NCBI GenBank assembly: GCA_024638585.1
Contig: JAHEKA010000199.1
Coordinates: 1-5,401, forward strand
Direction of reading: 5' to 3'
Length of the DNA: 5,401 bases
From: Rhodospirillales bacterium
GTDB lineage: Bacteria > Pseudomonadota > Alphaproteobacteria > SMXQ01
Part shown: in pieces, positions 1-5,401 of the stretch
Numbering within the stretch: position 1 is the stretch's first letter
How the letters are laid out: every line of letters starts with the position of its first letter
Position numbers and translations under genes: made by a program
The notes under the pieces: generated by a model
What the model was told of the DNA's origin: nothing
Seen by the model: only the letters and a program-made list of their open reading frames with translations
The model's database searches: none

Positions 1-39
1 GGCCCGCCACCAGACCGTTTAGGGACGGCTAAAATCCAA

Positions 40-123
40 ATGCCCGAGCTCGCCGGCACCCGCATCGGCGTCATCGGGCTCGGCCTGATGGGCCGGCCAA
101 TGGCGATGAATCTCGCCGCAGCC
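40..123 (+). pseudogene. N-terminal fragment of a beta-hydroxyacid dehydrogenase (3-hydroxyisobutyrate/6-phosphogluconate dehydrogenase-like), broken at about 112-123
   Basis: Seen: from the ATG at 40 the frame reads MPELAGTRIGVIGLGLMG followed by RPMAMNLAAA. This is the first beta strand, dinucleotide-binding glycine loop (GLGLMG) and first helix of the NAD(P)-binding Rossmann fold. In this family the pattern GxGxMGxPMAxNL sits at the very N-terminus, so the start is well placed. A purine-rich AGGGACGG lies 11 nt upstream (21-28). After about residue 27 the family resemblance stops abruptly: the frame stays open to 357, but only by running antisense through the neighbouring [2Fe-2S] gene. 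The substrate-binding domain and catalytic lysine, which lie much further along a protein of roughly 290 residues, are absent. As it stands this cannot be a working enzyme. It is either a gene cut by a rearrangement or one end of a chimeric join. Which hydroxyacid it used cannot be told from this piece. Confidence 0.6.
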
Positions 124-231
124 GTATTTGGTGCCGGTGAGCTTGAGATGCTCACGCACCGCCCACAGCAGCGGCGTATCGGGCTCCGTCGCGACGGAGA
201 CCCGTTTTCCGTTGAGCGTGAATGCAACCAT
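115..231 (-). pseudogene. N-terminal fragment of an IorA-type [2Fe-2S] subunit of a molybdenum hydroxylase (isoquinoline 1-oxidoreductase alpha/aldehyde oxidase small subunit-like), broken after the first cluster cysteine
   Basis: Seen: from the ATG at 231 the minus strand encodes MVAFTLNGKRVSV, then EPDTPLLWAVREHLKLTGTKYGCG. This is the start of the plant-type ferredoxin domain of small subunits such as IorA, which pass electrons from a molybdopterin subunit. The start has GGGGG at 240-244, 8 nt upstream, and family proteins begin at this point. In intact members the sequence continues at once into the remaining cluster cysteines (GxCGAC) and later a second cluster domain. Here only the cysteine of YGCG (codon at 118-120) remains. 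The frame then reads GEIHRHWPAH and runs to a TAA at 19-21, antisense to the dehydrogenase fragment. The usual length is about 150 residues, against 39 recognisable ones here. An upstream extension to 459 in the same frame has no family similarity and is not coding. The piece is a broken gene or part of a chimeric join. Confidence 0.68.
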
Positions 232-529
232 GTAAGATACCCCCATCTTCATTGGGATCTGGGTGTCGGACGGCCAGGGACGCGGATGAAACCGCAAGGC
301 CTGGCGAACCGGGCGATTGTGGGATGTGGGGGAAGCACCGCCACGGCGGAACTGTAAAGGCCGAAGACGGGCCGCCTCCCAGCGCTCCCGCAGATGCCGC
401 TGTTGCACGGCGTTATTGGCGGAAATGCTACTCCCAGGGGTTGCGCCTGTCACGCGCAAAGAGAGGGAAAGGCGAAAGATTTAGAGCCAATCGCGCCGGT
501 CTTGGGCGTGGCTGTCGCCGGGGCCGTAA
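232..529. other. Noncoding stretch between valS stop and the IorA-like start
   Basis: This stretch of just under 300 bases lies downstream of valS and upstream of the IorA-like fragment, both on the minus strand. Open frames cross it on both strands but carry no recognisable domain and are only extensions of frames from neighbouring sequence. I see no tRNA fold, no repeat array and no strong stem followed by a T-run that would end valS transcription. A tiny inverted repeat (CCGCC/GGCGG, 338-349) has too short a loop to mean much. The one supported element is a minus-strand promoter-like pair at 425-453. Confidence 0.5.
425..453 (-). promoter_or_regulatory. Candidate sigma-70-type promoter reading towards the IorA-like fragment
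   Basis: On the minus strand GTGACA (448-453, five of six matches to TTGACA) is followed after exactly 17 nt by TAGCAT (425-430, four of six to TATAAT). A start near 418 would give a leader of about 190 nt before the ATG at 231. This fits a separate transcription unit beginning after valS. Matches this good also occur by chance, so it is a candidate only. Confidence 0.35.
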
Positions 530-3220
530 TCAGCCTGCGCCGATGCGGGTGAGCGCCGCTTCCAGCTTGCTTTTCTGCGCCTCCGCCTCGGCGAGACGGC
601 GCCGGTTCTCCTCCACCACGTCCTCCGGTGCCTTGGCGAGGAAACCGGCGTTGCCGAGCTTCTTTTCCAGTTTGCCGATTTCCCCCGCGGCCTTGCCGAT
701 TTCCTTTTCAAGCCGGCCCCGTTCCTGATCGAGGTCGATCACCCCGGCCAGTGGCAGGATCAGGGTGGCCTCGTCGAGCACGATCTGCACGCTGCCCTCC
801 GGCACCGCGCTGTCTGCGCCTGCGGCGTCAAGCGCGCCGATCCGTGCGAGGGTCTTGATTTGCGCCCCATTGGCGGAAAGCCAGGGCTGTTTTTCGGTGG
901 CGAGGTCGCGGATTGCCAATTCCAGCCTGGCGCCGGCCGGCACGTTCATCTCCGCCCGCACGGCCCGGATCTCCGATATCAGGCGCACCACCCAATCCAT
1001 CTCCGCCGCCGCTTCGGGCGCGGCGAGCGAATCATCTGTCGCCGGCCAGGATTCGAGGATCAGCATGGAAGCGCGATCCTCGCTCATCGAGGCCCAGAGT
1101 TCCTCGCTGATGAACGGCATGAACGGGTGCAGCAACTTAAGGATCTGATCAAATACCCAGGCGGTCGCGGCCCGGGTTTCGGCGGCGGCGTCTGCGTCAT
1201 CACCGGTCAGGATCGGCTTGGTGAACTCCAGGTACCAGTCGCAGAAAGTGCCCCAGGCAAAATGATAGAGAGCGCCGGCGGCCTCATTGAACTTGAAGTC
1301 ATCGAGGGCGGTCGTGACCTGGCCCGCGGCATCGGCCGCGGCGGCGATGATCCAGCGGTTGACCGTGAGGCTGCAGCTGCCGGGATCGAAACCGGGATCG
1401 GGCCGGCACTCGTTCATCTGGCAATAGCGCGCGGCGTTCCACAGTTTGGTTGCGAAGTTGCGATAGCCCTCCACCCGGCTTTCGGCCAGGCGGATGTCGC
1501 GGCCCTGGGCGGCCAGCGCCGCCAGGGTGAAGCGCAGCGAATCGGTCCCGAATTTATCGACCAGTTCCAGGGGATCGATGATGTTGCCCTTGGACTTGGA
1601 CATCTTCTGGCCCTTTTCGTCGCGGACCAGGGCGTGGATGTAGACGGTGTGGAACGGCACCTCGTCCCTGAAATGCAAACCCATCATCATCATACGCGCG
1701 ACCCAGAAGAAGATGATGTCGAAGCTGGTGACCAGGACATTGGTGGGGTAATAGCGCGCGAGTTCCGGCGTCTCCTCGGGCCAGCCGAGGGTGGAAAACG
1801 GCCAAAGTGCCGAGGAGAACCAGGTGTCGAGCACGTCGGTTTCCCGGGTGAGATCCTTGGTCTCGCCATAGTGTTTCGCAGCCAGCGCGTGCGCTTCTTC
1901 TTCGCTTTCGGCGACGAAAACCTCTCCGTCCGGCCCATACCAGGCGGGAATGCGGTGACCCCACCAGAGCTGGCGCGAGATGCACCAGGGCTCGATGTGG
2001 CGCATCCATTCGAAATAGGTGTTCTCCCAGGACTTGGGCACGAACACGGTCCTGCCGGTCTCCACCGCCTCCAGGGCGGGGCCGGCCAGGGTCTTGGCGT
2101 CGACATACCACTGGTCCATCAACCAGGGCTCGATGACCACCCCGGAGCGGTCGCCGTAAGGCATGGTCATCTCGTTGTCCTCGATCTTCTCGAGCAGCCC
2201 GAGGCGCTCCATTTCGTCGACCACCATGTCCCGCGCCTTGAAGCGCTCGACCCCGCGATAGGCTTCCGGCACGGTGTCGTTGAGCTTGGCATCGGCGTCG
2301 AACACGTTGATCATCTCGAGCCCCTGGCGGCGGCCGACCTCGAAATCGTTGAAATCGTGGCCCGGGGTGATCTTGACCGCGCCGGAGCCCTTTTCCGGGT
2401 CGGCGTGTTCGTCGGCGACGATGGGAATCAGCCGGTCGGCGATGGGCAGGCGGCAATGCCGGCCAATCAGGTCCTTGTAGCGTTCGTCGTCGGGATGGAC
2501 GGCGACGCCGGTATCGCCCAGCATCGTCTCCGGCCGGGTGGTGGCGACGGTGATGGTTTCGCCGTCACGGCCTTCGATGGGATAGCGGAAATACCAGAGC
2601 TTGCCGGTCATCTCGCGCTGCTCGACCTCGAGGTCGGAGATTGCCGTGTGCAGCTTCGGATCCCAGTTGATCAGACGCTTGTCCTTGTAGATCAGCCCTT
2701 CGCGGTAGAGCGCCACGAATACCTTGAGGACGGCGGCGGAAAGGCCTTCGTCCATGGTGAAACGTTCGCGCGACCAGTCGCAGGAAGCGCCGAGCCGGCG
2801 CAACTGGTTGACGATGGTACCGCCCGATTCCTCCTTCCAGCGCCACACCCTGGCGACAAAATCGTCGCGTCCCATCAGCTTGGTGTTGGCGTCGGCCGGG
2901 GGCAGGCCGCGGTCCAGCGCGATGCCCTCCTCGGCCAGTTGGCGTTCGACCACCATCTGCGTCGCGATGCCGGCATGGTCCATGCCCGGCTGCCACAGGA
3001 CATCGCGGCCGCGCATGCGCTGGCTGCGCACCAGGATGTCTTGCAACGTGTTGTTCAGGGCGTGGCCGAGGTGAAGGCTGCCGGTGACGTTGGGTGGCGG
3101 GATGACGATGGCGTATGGTTCGCCGCCCGTTTCGCGCCCGCAGCGAAACGCCCCCAGTTCTTCCCACTTGGCATAAATATTTTCCTCGACCTGATCAGGC
3201 CGATAGGATTTGTCCAGCAT
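530..3220 (-). CDS. valS: Valyl-tRNA synthetase, complete
   Basis: A cytoplasmic class I aminoacyl-tRNA synthetase that charges tRNA-Val with valine using ATP and hydrolyses mischarged Thr-tRNA-Val. The 896-residue protein is a normal length. PPPNVTGSLHLGH at 41-53 holds the HIGH signature (HLGH 50-53), and KMSKS is at 539-543. The editing domain (CP1, about 210-410) shows TTRPETMLGDTGVAVHP at 227-243 and GSGAVKITPGHDFNDFEVG at 278-296, both typical of active ValS editing. WCISRQLWWGHRIPAWYG (412-429) leads back into the Rossmann core. The anticodon-binding helical domain spans roughly 615-770. The C-terminal tail (about 825-895) is the charged coiled-coil arm characteristic of ValS, with GFLAKAPEDVVEENRRRL at 859-876. 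GGTGA lies 6 nt before the ATG, and family N-termini start similarly (MLDKSYRP). The stop is TGA at 530-532. I see no frameshift or missing key residue. It follows popZ by 58 nt on the same strand. Confidence 0.97.
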   Translation of the reverse strand: MLDKSYRPDQVEENIYAKWEELGAFRCGRETGGEPYAIVIPPPNVTGSLHLGHALNNTLQDILVRSQRMRGRDVLWQPGMDHAGIATQMVVERQLAEEGIALDRGLPPADANTKLMGRDDFVARVWRWKEESGGTIVNQLRRLGASCDWSRERFTMDEGLSAAVLKVFVALYREGLIYKDKRLINWDPKLHTAISDLEVEQREMTGKLWYFRYPIEGRDGETITVATTRPETMLGDTGVAVHPDDERYKDLIGRHCRLPIADRLIPIVADEHADPEKGSGAVKITPGHDFNDFEVGRRQGLEMINVFDADAKLNDTVPEAYRGVERFKARDMVVDEMERLGLLEKIEDNEMTMPYGDRSGVVIEPWLMDQWYVDAKTLAGPALEAVETGRTVFVPKSWENTYFEWMRHIEPWCISRQLWWGHRIPAWYGPDGEVFVAESEEEAHALAAKHYGETKDLTRETDVLDTWFSSALWPFSTLGWPEETPELARYYPTNVLVTSFDIIFFWVARMMMMGLHFRDEVPFHTVYIHALVRDEKGQKMSKSKGNIIDPLELVDKFGTDSLRFTLAALAAQGRDIRLAESRVEGYRNFATKLWNAARYCQMNECRPDPGFDPGSCSLTVNRWIIAAAADAAGQVTTALDDFKFNEAAGALYHFAWGTFCDWYLEFTKPILTGDDADAAAETRAATAWVFDQILKLLHPFMPFISEELWASMSEDRASMLILESWPATDDSLAAPEAAAEMDWVVRLISEIRAVRAEMNVPAGARLELAIRDLATEKQPWLSANGAQIKTLARIGALDAAGADSAVPEGSVQIVLDEATLILPLAGVIDLDQERGRLEKEIGKAAGEIGKLEKKLGNAGFLAKAPEDVVEENRRRLAEAEAQKSKLEAALTRIGAG

Positions 3221-3242
3221 TGCTGGTCACCGCTGTCGTATT

Positions 3243-3268
3243 CTGGGCCGCAAGAGGACGGGCCCCAG
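3243..3268 (-). promoter_or_regulatory. Imperfect hairpin in the popZ-valS gap (valS leader)
   Basis: CTGGGCC (3243-3249) and GGCCCCAG (3261-3268) pair as a seven-base-pair stem with one bulged base and an 11-nt loop. It lies between the popZ stop and the valS ribosome binding site. No T-run follows on the minus strand (the next bases are AATACG), so it is not a canonical intrinsic terminator. It could slow transcripts, stabilise a processed valS end, or be chance in GC-rich DNA. Confidence 0.25.
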
Positions 3269-3278
3269 GCAGGAACGC

Positions 3279-3947
3279 CTATATATCGTCGGCGCGATTG
3301 ACCATCCGCTGAATTTCCTTGCGAACCAGATGGTCCACCAGGGGCGGCAGGTTCTGGTCGAGCCAGTCCTTCAGCATGGGACGGATCATTTCCTTCACCA
3401 GGTCTTCAAGCGTGCCTCCGCCGCCCAGGGAAATGTTGGCCTTCGCCTCGGGTTCGCGATCGACGGCCTTTGCCAGTTCCGCGAAATGGGCGGTGGAAGC
3501 CGCGGCGGCAGCCGTCGATACCAGTCCGCTGTCTCCCCCCTCCGCGGAGGCTGTCGGCTGGCCCGTTTCCTCAGTTGATGCCATGGCTTCGTCCTCCTCT
3601 TTTTCGAGCTCCTCCGCGGGGAGCTCTTCGGCCGTGTCTTCCAAAACGAGATCGTCGTCCGCGTCGGCCTCCGCGGATTCCTCTTCGGTCTCGGCCGCTA
3701 CTTCGGCCGGCTCCTCTACCTTTTCGATGAGATCAAGAACCTCTTCGTCGCCGTCCCCGTCCTCATCGGCGGGCTCGTCCTTGTTGTCGTTGCCGGCCTC
3801 CGCCTTGGCGTCGCCGCCTTCGGCATCTTCGGCCTTTTTCTCTCCACCCTCGGCGTCGGGTTCGTCACCGTCGGAAATGATTCGGCGGATAGAGGCAAGA
3901 ATTTCCTCCATCGTGGGCTCTGGCTGCTGTGAGGTCTCGTTGCTCAT
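3279..3947 (-). CDS. popZ: PopZ-family polar organising protein (DUF2497)
   Basis: PopZ proteins self-assemble into a condensate at the cell pole of Alphaproteobacteria; in Caulobacter the hub tethers ParB-bound centromeres and recruits cell-cycle signalling proteins. From the ATG at 3947 the protein has 222 residues (Caulobacter PopZ has about 177). The conserved N-terminal client-binding helix is at 11-26 (PTMEEILASIRRIISD). A long disordered linker follows, containing VLDLIEKVEE (70-79), which resembles the short VLELT-type motif of other PopZ linkers. An Ala-rich helix (145-162, STAHFAELAKAV) precedes the oligomerisation region, with TLEDLVKEMIRPMLKDWLD at 179-197 followed by QNLPPLVDHLVRKEIQRMV. 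Between residues 28 and 120, 45 of 93 residues are Asp or Glu, and only 4 are Pro. The stop is TAG at 3279-3281. An in-frame TTG at 3959 would add four residues. The family assignment is firm; the polar role in this organism is inferred from the family. Confidence 0.92.
   Translation of the reverse strand: MSNETSQQPEPTMEEILASIRRIISDGDEPDAEGGEKKAEDAEGGDAKAEAGNDNKDEPADEDGDGDEEVLDLIEKVEEPAEVAAETEEESAEADADDDLVLEDTAEELPAEELEKEEDEAMASTEETGQPTASAEGGDSGLVSTAAAAASTAHFAELAKAVDREPEAKANISLGGGGTLEDLVKEMIRPMLKDWLDQNLPPLVDHLVRKEIQRMVNRADDI
3606..3626. repeat. Near-perfect 21-bp inverted repeat inside popZ
   Basis: GAGCTCC and GGAGCTC are seven-base arms around TCCGCGG, which itself pairs partly. The repeat falls in the acidic linker and encodes two EEL units (EELPAEEL), each using GAGCTC for Glu-Leu, a codon pair that is its own reverse complement. 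The symmetry is therefore largely explained by the repeated peptide and codon bias. A 12-bp palindrome (CCTCCGCGGAGG, 3539-3550) lies nearby for similar compositional reasons. Confidence 0.45.
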
Positions 3948-3963
3948 CGCTCTATTCAATCAG

Positions 3964-3968
3964 TCCTC
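3964..3968 (-). promoter_or_regulatory. Possible ribosome binding site that affects popZ start choice
   Basis: GAGGA on the minus strand lies 4 nt before the in-frame TTG (3957-3959) and 16 nt before the ATG (3945-3947). The ATG itself has only AGAG two bases upstream, which is too close to be a good site. I keep the ATG because family proteins have short leaders before PTMEEIL, but the spacing favours the TTG. The two products differ by only four residues (MNRA). Confidence 0.35.
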
Positions 3969-3990
3969 GGACGACCGTAACGAGGCCGCC
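3969..3990 (-). promoter_or_regulatory. Small hairpin just upstream of the popZ ribosome binding site
   Basis: In the minus-strand transcript GGCGGCC and GGUCGUCC can pair as seven base pairs (one G-U, one bulged U) around a 7-nt loop. The stem ends one base before the GAGGA at 3964-3968, so it could affect access to the popZ start region. Its stability is moderate, and similar stems arise by chance at this GC content. Confidence 0.2.
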
Positions 3991-3996
3991 GCGCGT

Positions 3997-4023
3997 AAAA
4001 TATCCACAACCCGCATAGTACAA
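3997..4023 (-). promoter_or_regulatory. Weak promoter candidate in the tolC-popZ gap
   Basis: The gap of 112 nt contains an AT-rich island unlike its surroundings. On the minus strand TTGTAC (4018-4023) is followed after 15 nt by TATTTT (3997-4002), a shorter spacer than ideal. The gap is long enough for popZ to have its own promoter, which would separate polar-organiser expression from tolC. No clear intrinsic terminator for tolC is visible here. The exact boxes are uncertain. Confidence 0.25.
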
Positions 4024-4059
4024 GGATCATGGGTGGAAAAGTAAAGGAAAAATATGGCC

Positions 4060-5401
4060 TTAGCGGGATTTTGCCGGGGTTTCGATTCGACCCCCGAACC
4101 ATTTATCTCGGACCCGCTTATAGTTCCGTTCGGCATCGTACAGATCGACGGGAAGGCTCAATTCCTTGGCTGTCAGGGACCCCACGGCGGATTTGAGTTC
4201 AAACCGGGCGACCAATTCGTCCCGTTCGGAGCGCACCAAATTAACCTTAGCGTCGAGCAGTTCCTGTTCGGCATCGAGCACGTCGAGAACCGTGCGCGAT
4301 CCCACCAGGGCTTCACGCTGGACACCATCGAGGGCGATTTCATTGGCGCGAACCTCGGATTGGAAGGATTTGACGGCGGCCCGGGCGGTCTGCAGGGCAT
4401 TCCAGGCACTGGCCGCGGCCTCTACCGCCGCGCGGCGCGCATCTTCCAATTCCTGGCGCCGCAGGGCGTGAACCTGGCGGGCCTCGCGCACCCGGGAATA
4501 GACGCTGCCCTTCTGGTACAGCGGCACCGTCAATTCGGCGACCACCGCGGCGGTATTGCGGTGTTCGCTGTTGCCGGTGGTTTCATGCTGGGTCGTGACC
4601 GAGCCGCGCAGGTTCACCGAAGGCAGCAACTCGCCGCGGATGCGATCCACGCTGTGCCCCGCCGCGGTCTCCCGGTAGCGGGCGTTGACGACGTCGGGAT
4701 TGCTGGTGCGGCCCATCACGCGAGATTCTTCGGCATTGGCCGGCAGGTTCAGCTTGATCGCCGGCTTGACCAGGGTTCCCGGAGCATCGCCGATCACCCG
4801 GCGATAGGCTTCGCGGGAATTCACCAGGACGCCTTCGGCCTGGATGCGGTCGGCTTTGGCGCGGGCCAGGCGGGCTTCGGCCTGGGCGACGTCGGTCCGG
4901 GTGATCTCGCCGACGCGGAAGCGGTCCTGGGTGGCCTGAAGCTGGCGCGCGACGCGTTGCTCGTTGGCCCGGTTCAGGCCGAGAACGGCATGATCCCTCA
5001 GCACGTTCATATAGGCGCGGACCGCCGTCAGCAGAATACGCTGTTCGATGGAGGTGAGACGGGCCCGCCCGGCCATCACCTCGGCCTCGGCCTGACGCGT
5101 CTCAGACACGGTTCGCCCGCCCCGGTAGAGCGGCTGAACCACCGTGAGCTCGGCCGTTGACGGATGGGTGGTCTCGTTGCTGCCGGGGCTGTCGATCTGC
5201 TCGTAAGCGGTATCTCCGGACATCGTGATGGTGGGGCGCCAATTGGCAAGCGCCTGGGGCACGCCTTCGTCGACCGCGCGGAGATTGGCACGCTCGCCCT
5301 GGAGCTCGGGATTGGTGGCATAGGCCTTGGCCAGCGCGTCACGCAGGGATTCCGCACCGGCGGGCAGGACGAGGCCCGTCGTCAGCACCGCTGCCGTTAG
5401 G
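4060..5401 (-). CDS. tolC: TolC-family outer membrane channel protein (type I secretion/efflux), 5' end outside the window
   Basis: TolC-type proteins form a trimeric outer membrane barrel with a periplasmic alpha-helical tunnel, used by type I secretion and RND or ABC efflux pumps. Counting from the GTG at 5386-5388, 442 residues are visible in two outer-membrane-efflux repeats. Repeat one begins ESLRDALAKAYATNPELQGE (13-32) with QPLYRGGRT at 85-93 and RFRVGEITRTDVAQAEARL at 157-175. Repeat two has VPLYQKGSVYSRVREA at 288-303 and the equivalent LVGSRTVLDVLDAEQELLDA at 361-380. The C-terminal tail ends RIETPAKSR, and the stop is TAA at 4060-4062. The frame stays open upstream of that GTG (codons for L, T, A, A), and LTAAVLTTGLVLPAGA looks like the core and Ala-x-Ala end of a signal peptide. 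The true start therefore lies beyond 5401, and the GTG is not a credible start. Substrate cannot be told from the channel alone. It lies upstream of popZ and valS on the same strand. Confidence 0.93.
   Translation of the reverse strand, partial: LTAAVLTTGLVLPAGAESLRDALAKAYATNPELQGERANLRAVDEGVPQALANWRPTITMSGDTAYEQIDSPGSNETTHPSTAELTVVQPLYRGGRTVSETRQAEAEVMAGRARLTSIEQRILLTAVRAYMNVLRDHAVLGLNRANEQRVARQLQATQDRFRVGEITRTDVAQAEARLARAKADRIQAEGVLVNSREAYRRVIGDAPGTLVKPAIKLNLPANAEESRVMGRTSNPDVVNARYRETAAGHSVDRIRGELLPSVNLRGSVTTQHETTGNSEHRNTAAVVAELTVPLYQKGSVYSRVREARQVHALRRQELEDARRAAVEAAASAWNALQTARAAVKSFQSEVRANEIALDGVQREALVGSRTVLDVLDAEQELLDAKVNLVRSERDELVARFELKSAVGSLTAKELSLPVDLYDAERNYKRVRDKWFGGRIETPAKSR

Noticed and set aside
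1..39. C-terminal end of an upstream plus-strand gene (frames ending TAG at 20-22 or TAA at 30-32)
   Set aside because: Fewer than ten codons are visible in either frame, with nothing recognisable, so no gene can be supported.
40..357. A 105-codon plus-strand fusion protein starting with the Rossmann motif
   Set aside because: After about codon 27 it runs antisense through the [2Fe-2S] gene start. It is a read-through of the breakpoint, not a fusion protein.
19..459. A single 146-codon minus-strand protein covering the IorA-like fragment
   Set aside because: Residues before the methionine at 231 have no family similarity, and residues after the YGCG motif are antisense to the dehydrogenase fragment. 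Only 115-231 is supported.
454..529. Intrinsic terminator after valS
   Set aside because: I looked for a GC stem followed by a T-run on the minus strand just past the stop. Only weak partial pairing (GGCG...CGCC, 474-500) is present, so I do not call it.
222..728. 168-codon plus-strand open frame crossing the valS stop
   Set aside because: It covers noncoding sequence and the antisense of the ValS coiled-coil end, giving Arg/Ser/Ala-rich nonsense with no domain.
860..3301. 813-codon open frame on the plus strand opposite valS
   Set aside because: It lies almost wholly antisense to an unmistakable ValS. It has no recognisable domain and an odd Gly/His/Asp-rich composition, as expected when GC-rich codon bias removes stops from the opposite strand.
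3319..4044. Serine-rich 241-codon open frame on the plus strand opposite popZ
   Set aside because: The serine runs are the reverse complement of the Glu/Asp-rich popZ linker codons. The opposite strand has the conserved DUF2497 ends, so this one is not coding.
4054..5160. 368-codon open frame on the plus strand opposite tolC
   Set aside because: It is antisense to a clear TolC-family gene and has no family resemblance. It is a codon-bias shadow.
1..5401. Novel defence system, mobile element, CRISPR array or riboswitch
   Set aside because: No transposase, integrase, repeat array, tRNA or known leader fold is visible. The window is explained by three core genes and one breakpoint.

Overview
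The window suggests a GC-rich alphaproteobacterium, probably Rhodospirillales-like. The reasons are the order tolC - popZ (DUF2497) - valS on one strand, a PopZ-type polar organiser that is restricted to Alphaproteobacteria, and strong third-position GC bias. The order-level placement is inference; the class-level placement is well supported.

Layout, from right to left because the main genes are on the minus strand. (1) 4060-5401 is a TolC-family outer membrane channel protein, cut by the right window edge inside its signal peptide. (2) A 112-nt gap (3948-4059) holds a weak promoter candidate and a small hairpin. (3) 3279-3947 is a PopZ/DUF2497 polar organising protein with the two conserved ends of the family and a very acidic middle. 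(4) A 58-nt gap carries an imperfect hairpin. (5) 530-3220 is a complete, intact valyl-tRNA synthetase. These three genes are co-directional and may be partly co-transcribed, but their products have unrelated jobs (envelope export, cell-pole organisation, translation).

Left of valS (232-529) is a noncoding stretch with a plausible minus-strand promoter. It leads into the first 39 codons of an IorA-type [2Fe-2S] subunit of a molybdenum hydroxylase (115-231, minus). That gene stops making sense just after its first cluster cysteine, exactly where the first ~27 codons of a 3-hydroxyisobutyrate/6-phosphogluconate-type dehydrogenase (from 40, plus) also stop making sense. The two 5' gene ends are joined tail to tail at about 112-123 across a short stretch that fits both. 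This is a rearrangement breakpoint or, more likely, a chimeric assembly or amplification join near a contig end.

I find no new defence, mobile or regulatory system. The rest is ordinary alphaproteobacterial core genome. The points worth a second look are the breakpoint, the unusually acidic and proline-poor PopZ linker, and a few candidate leader structures.
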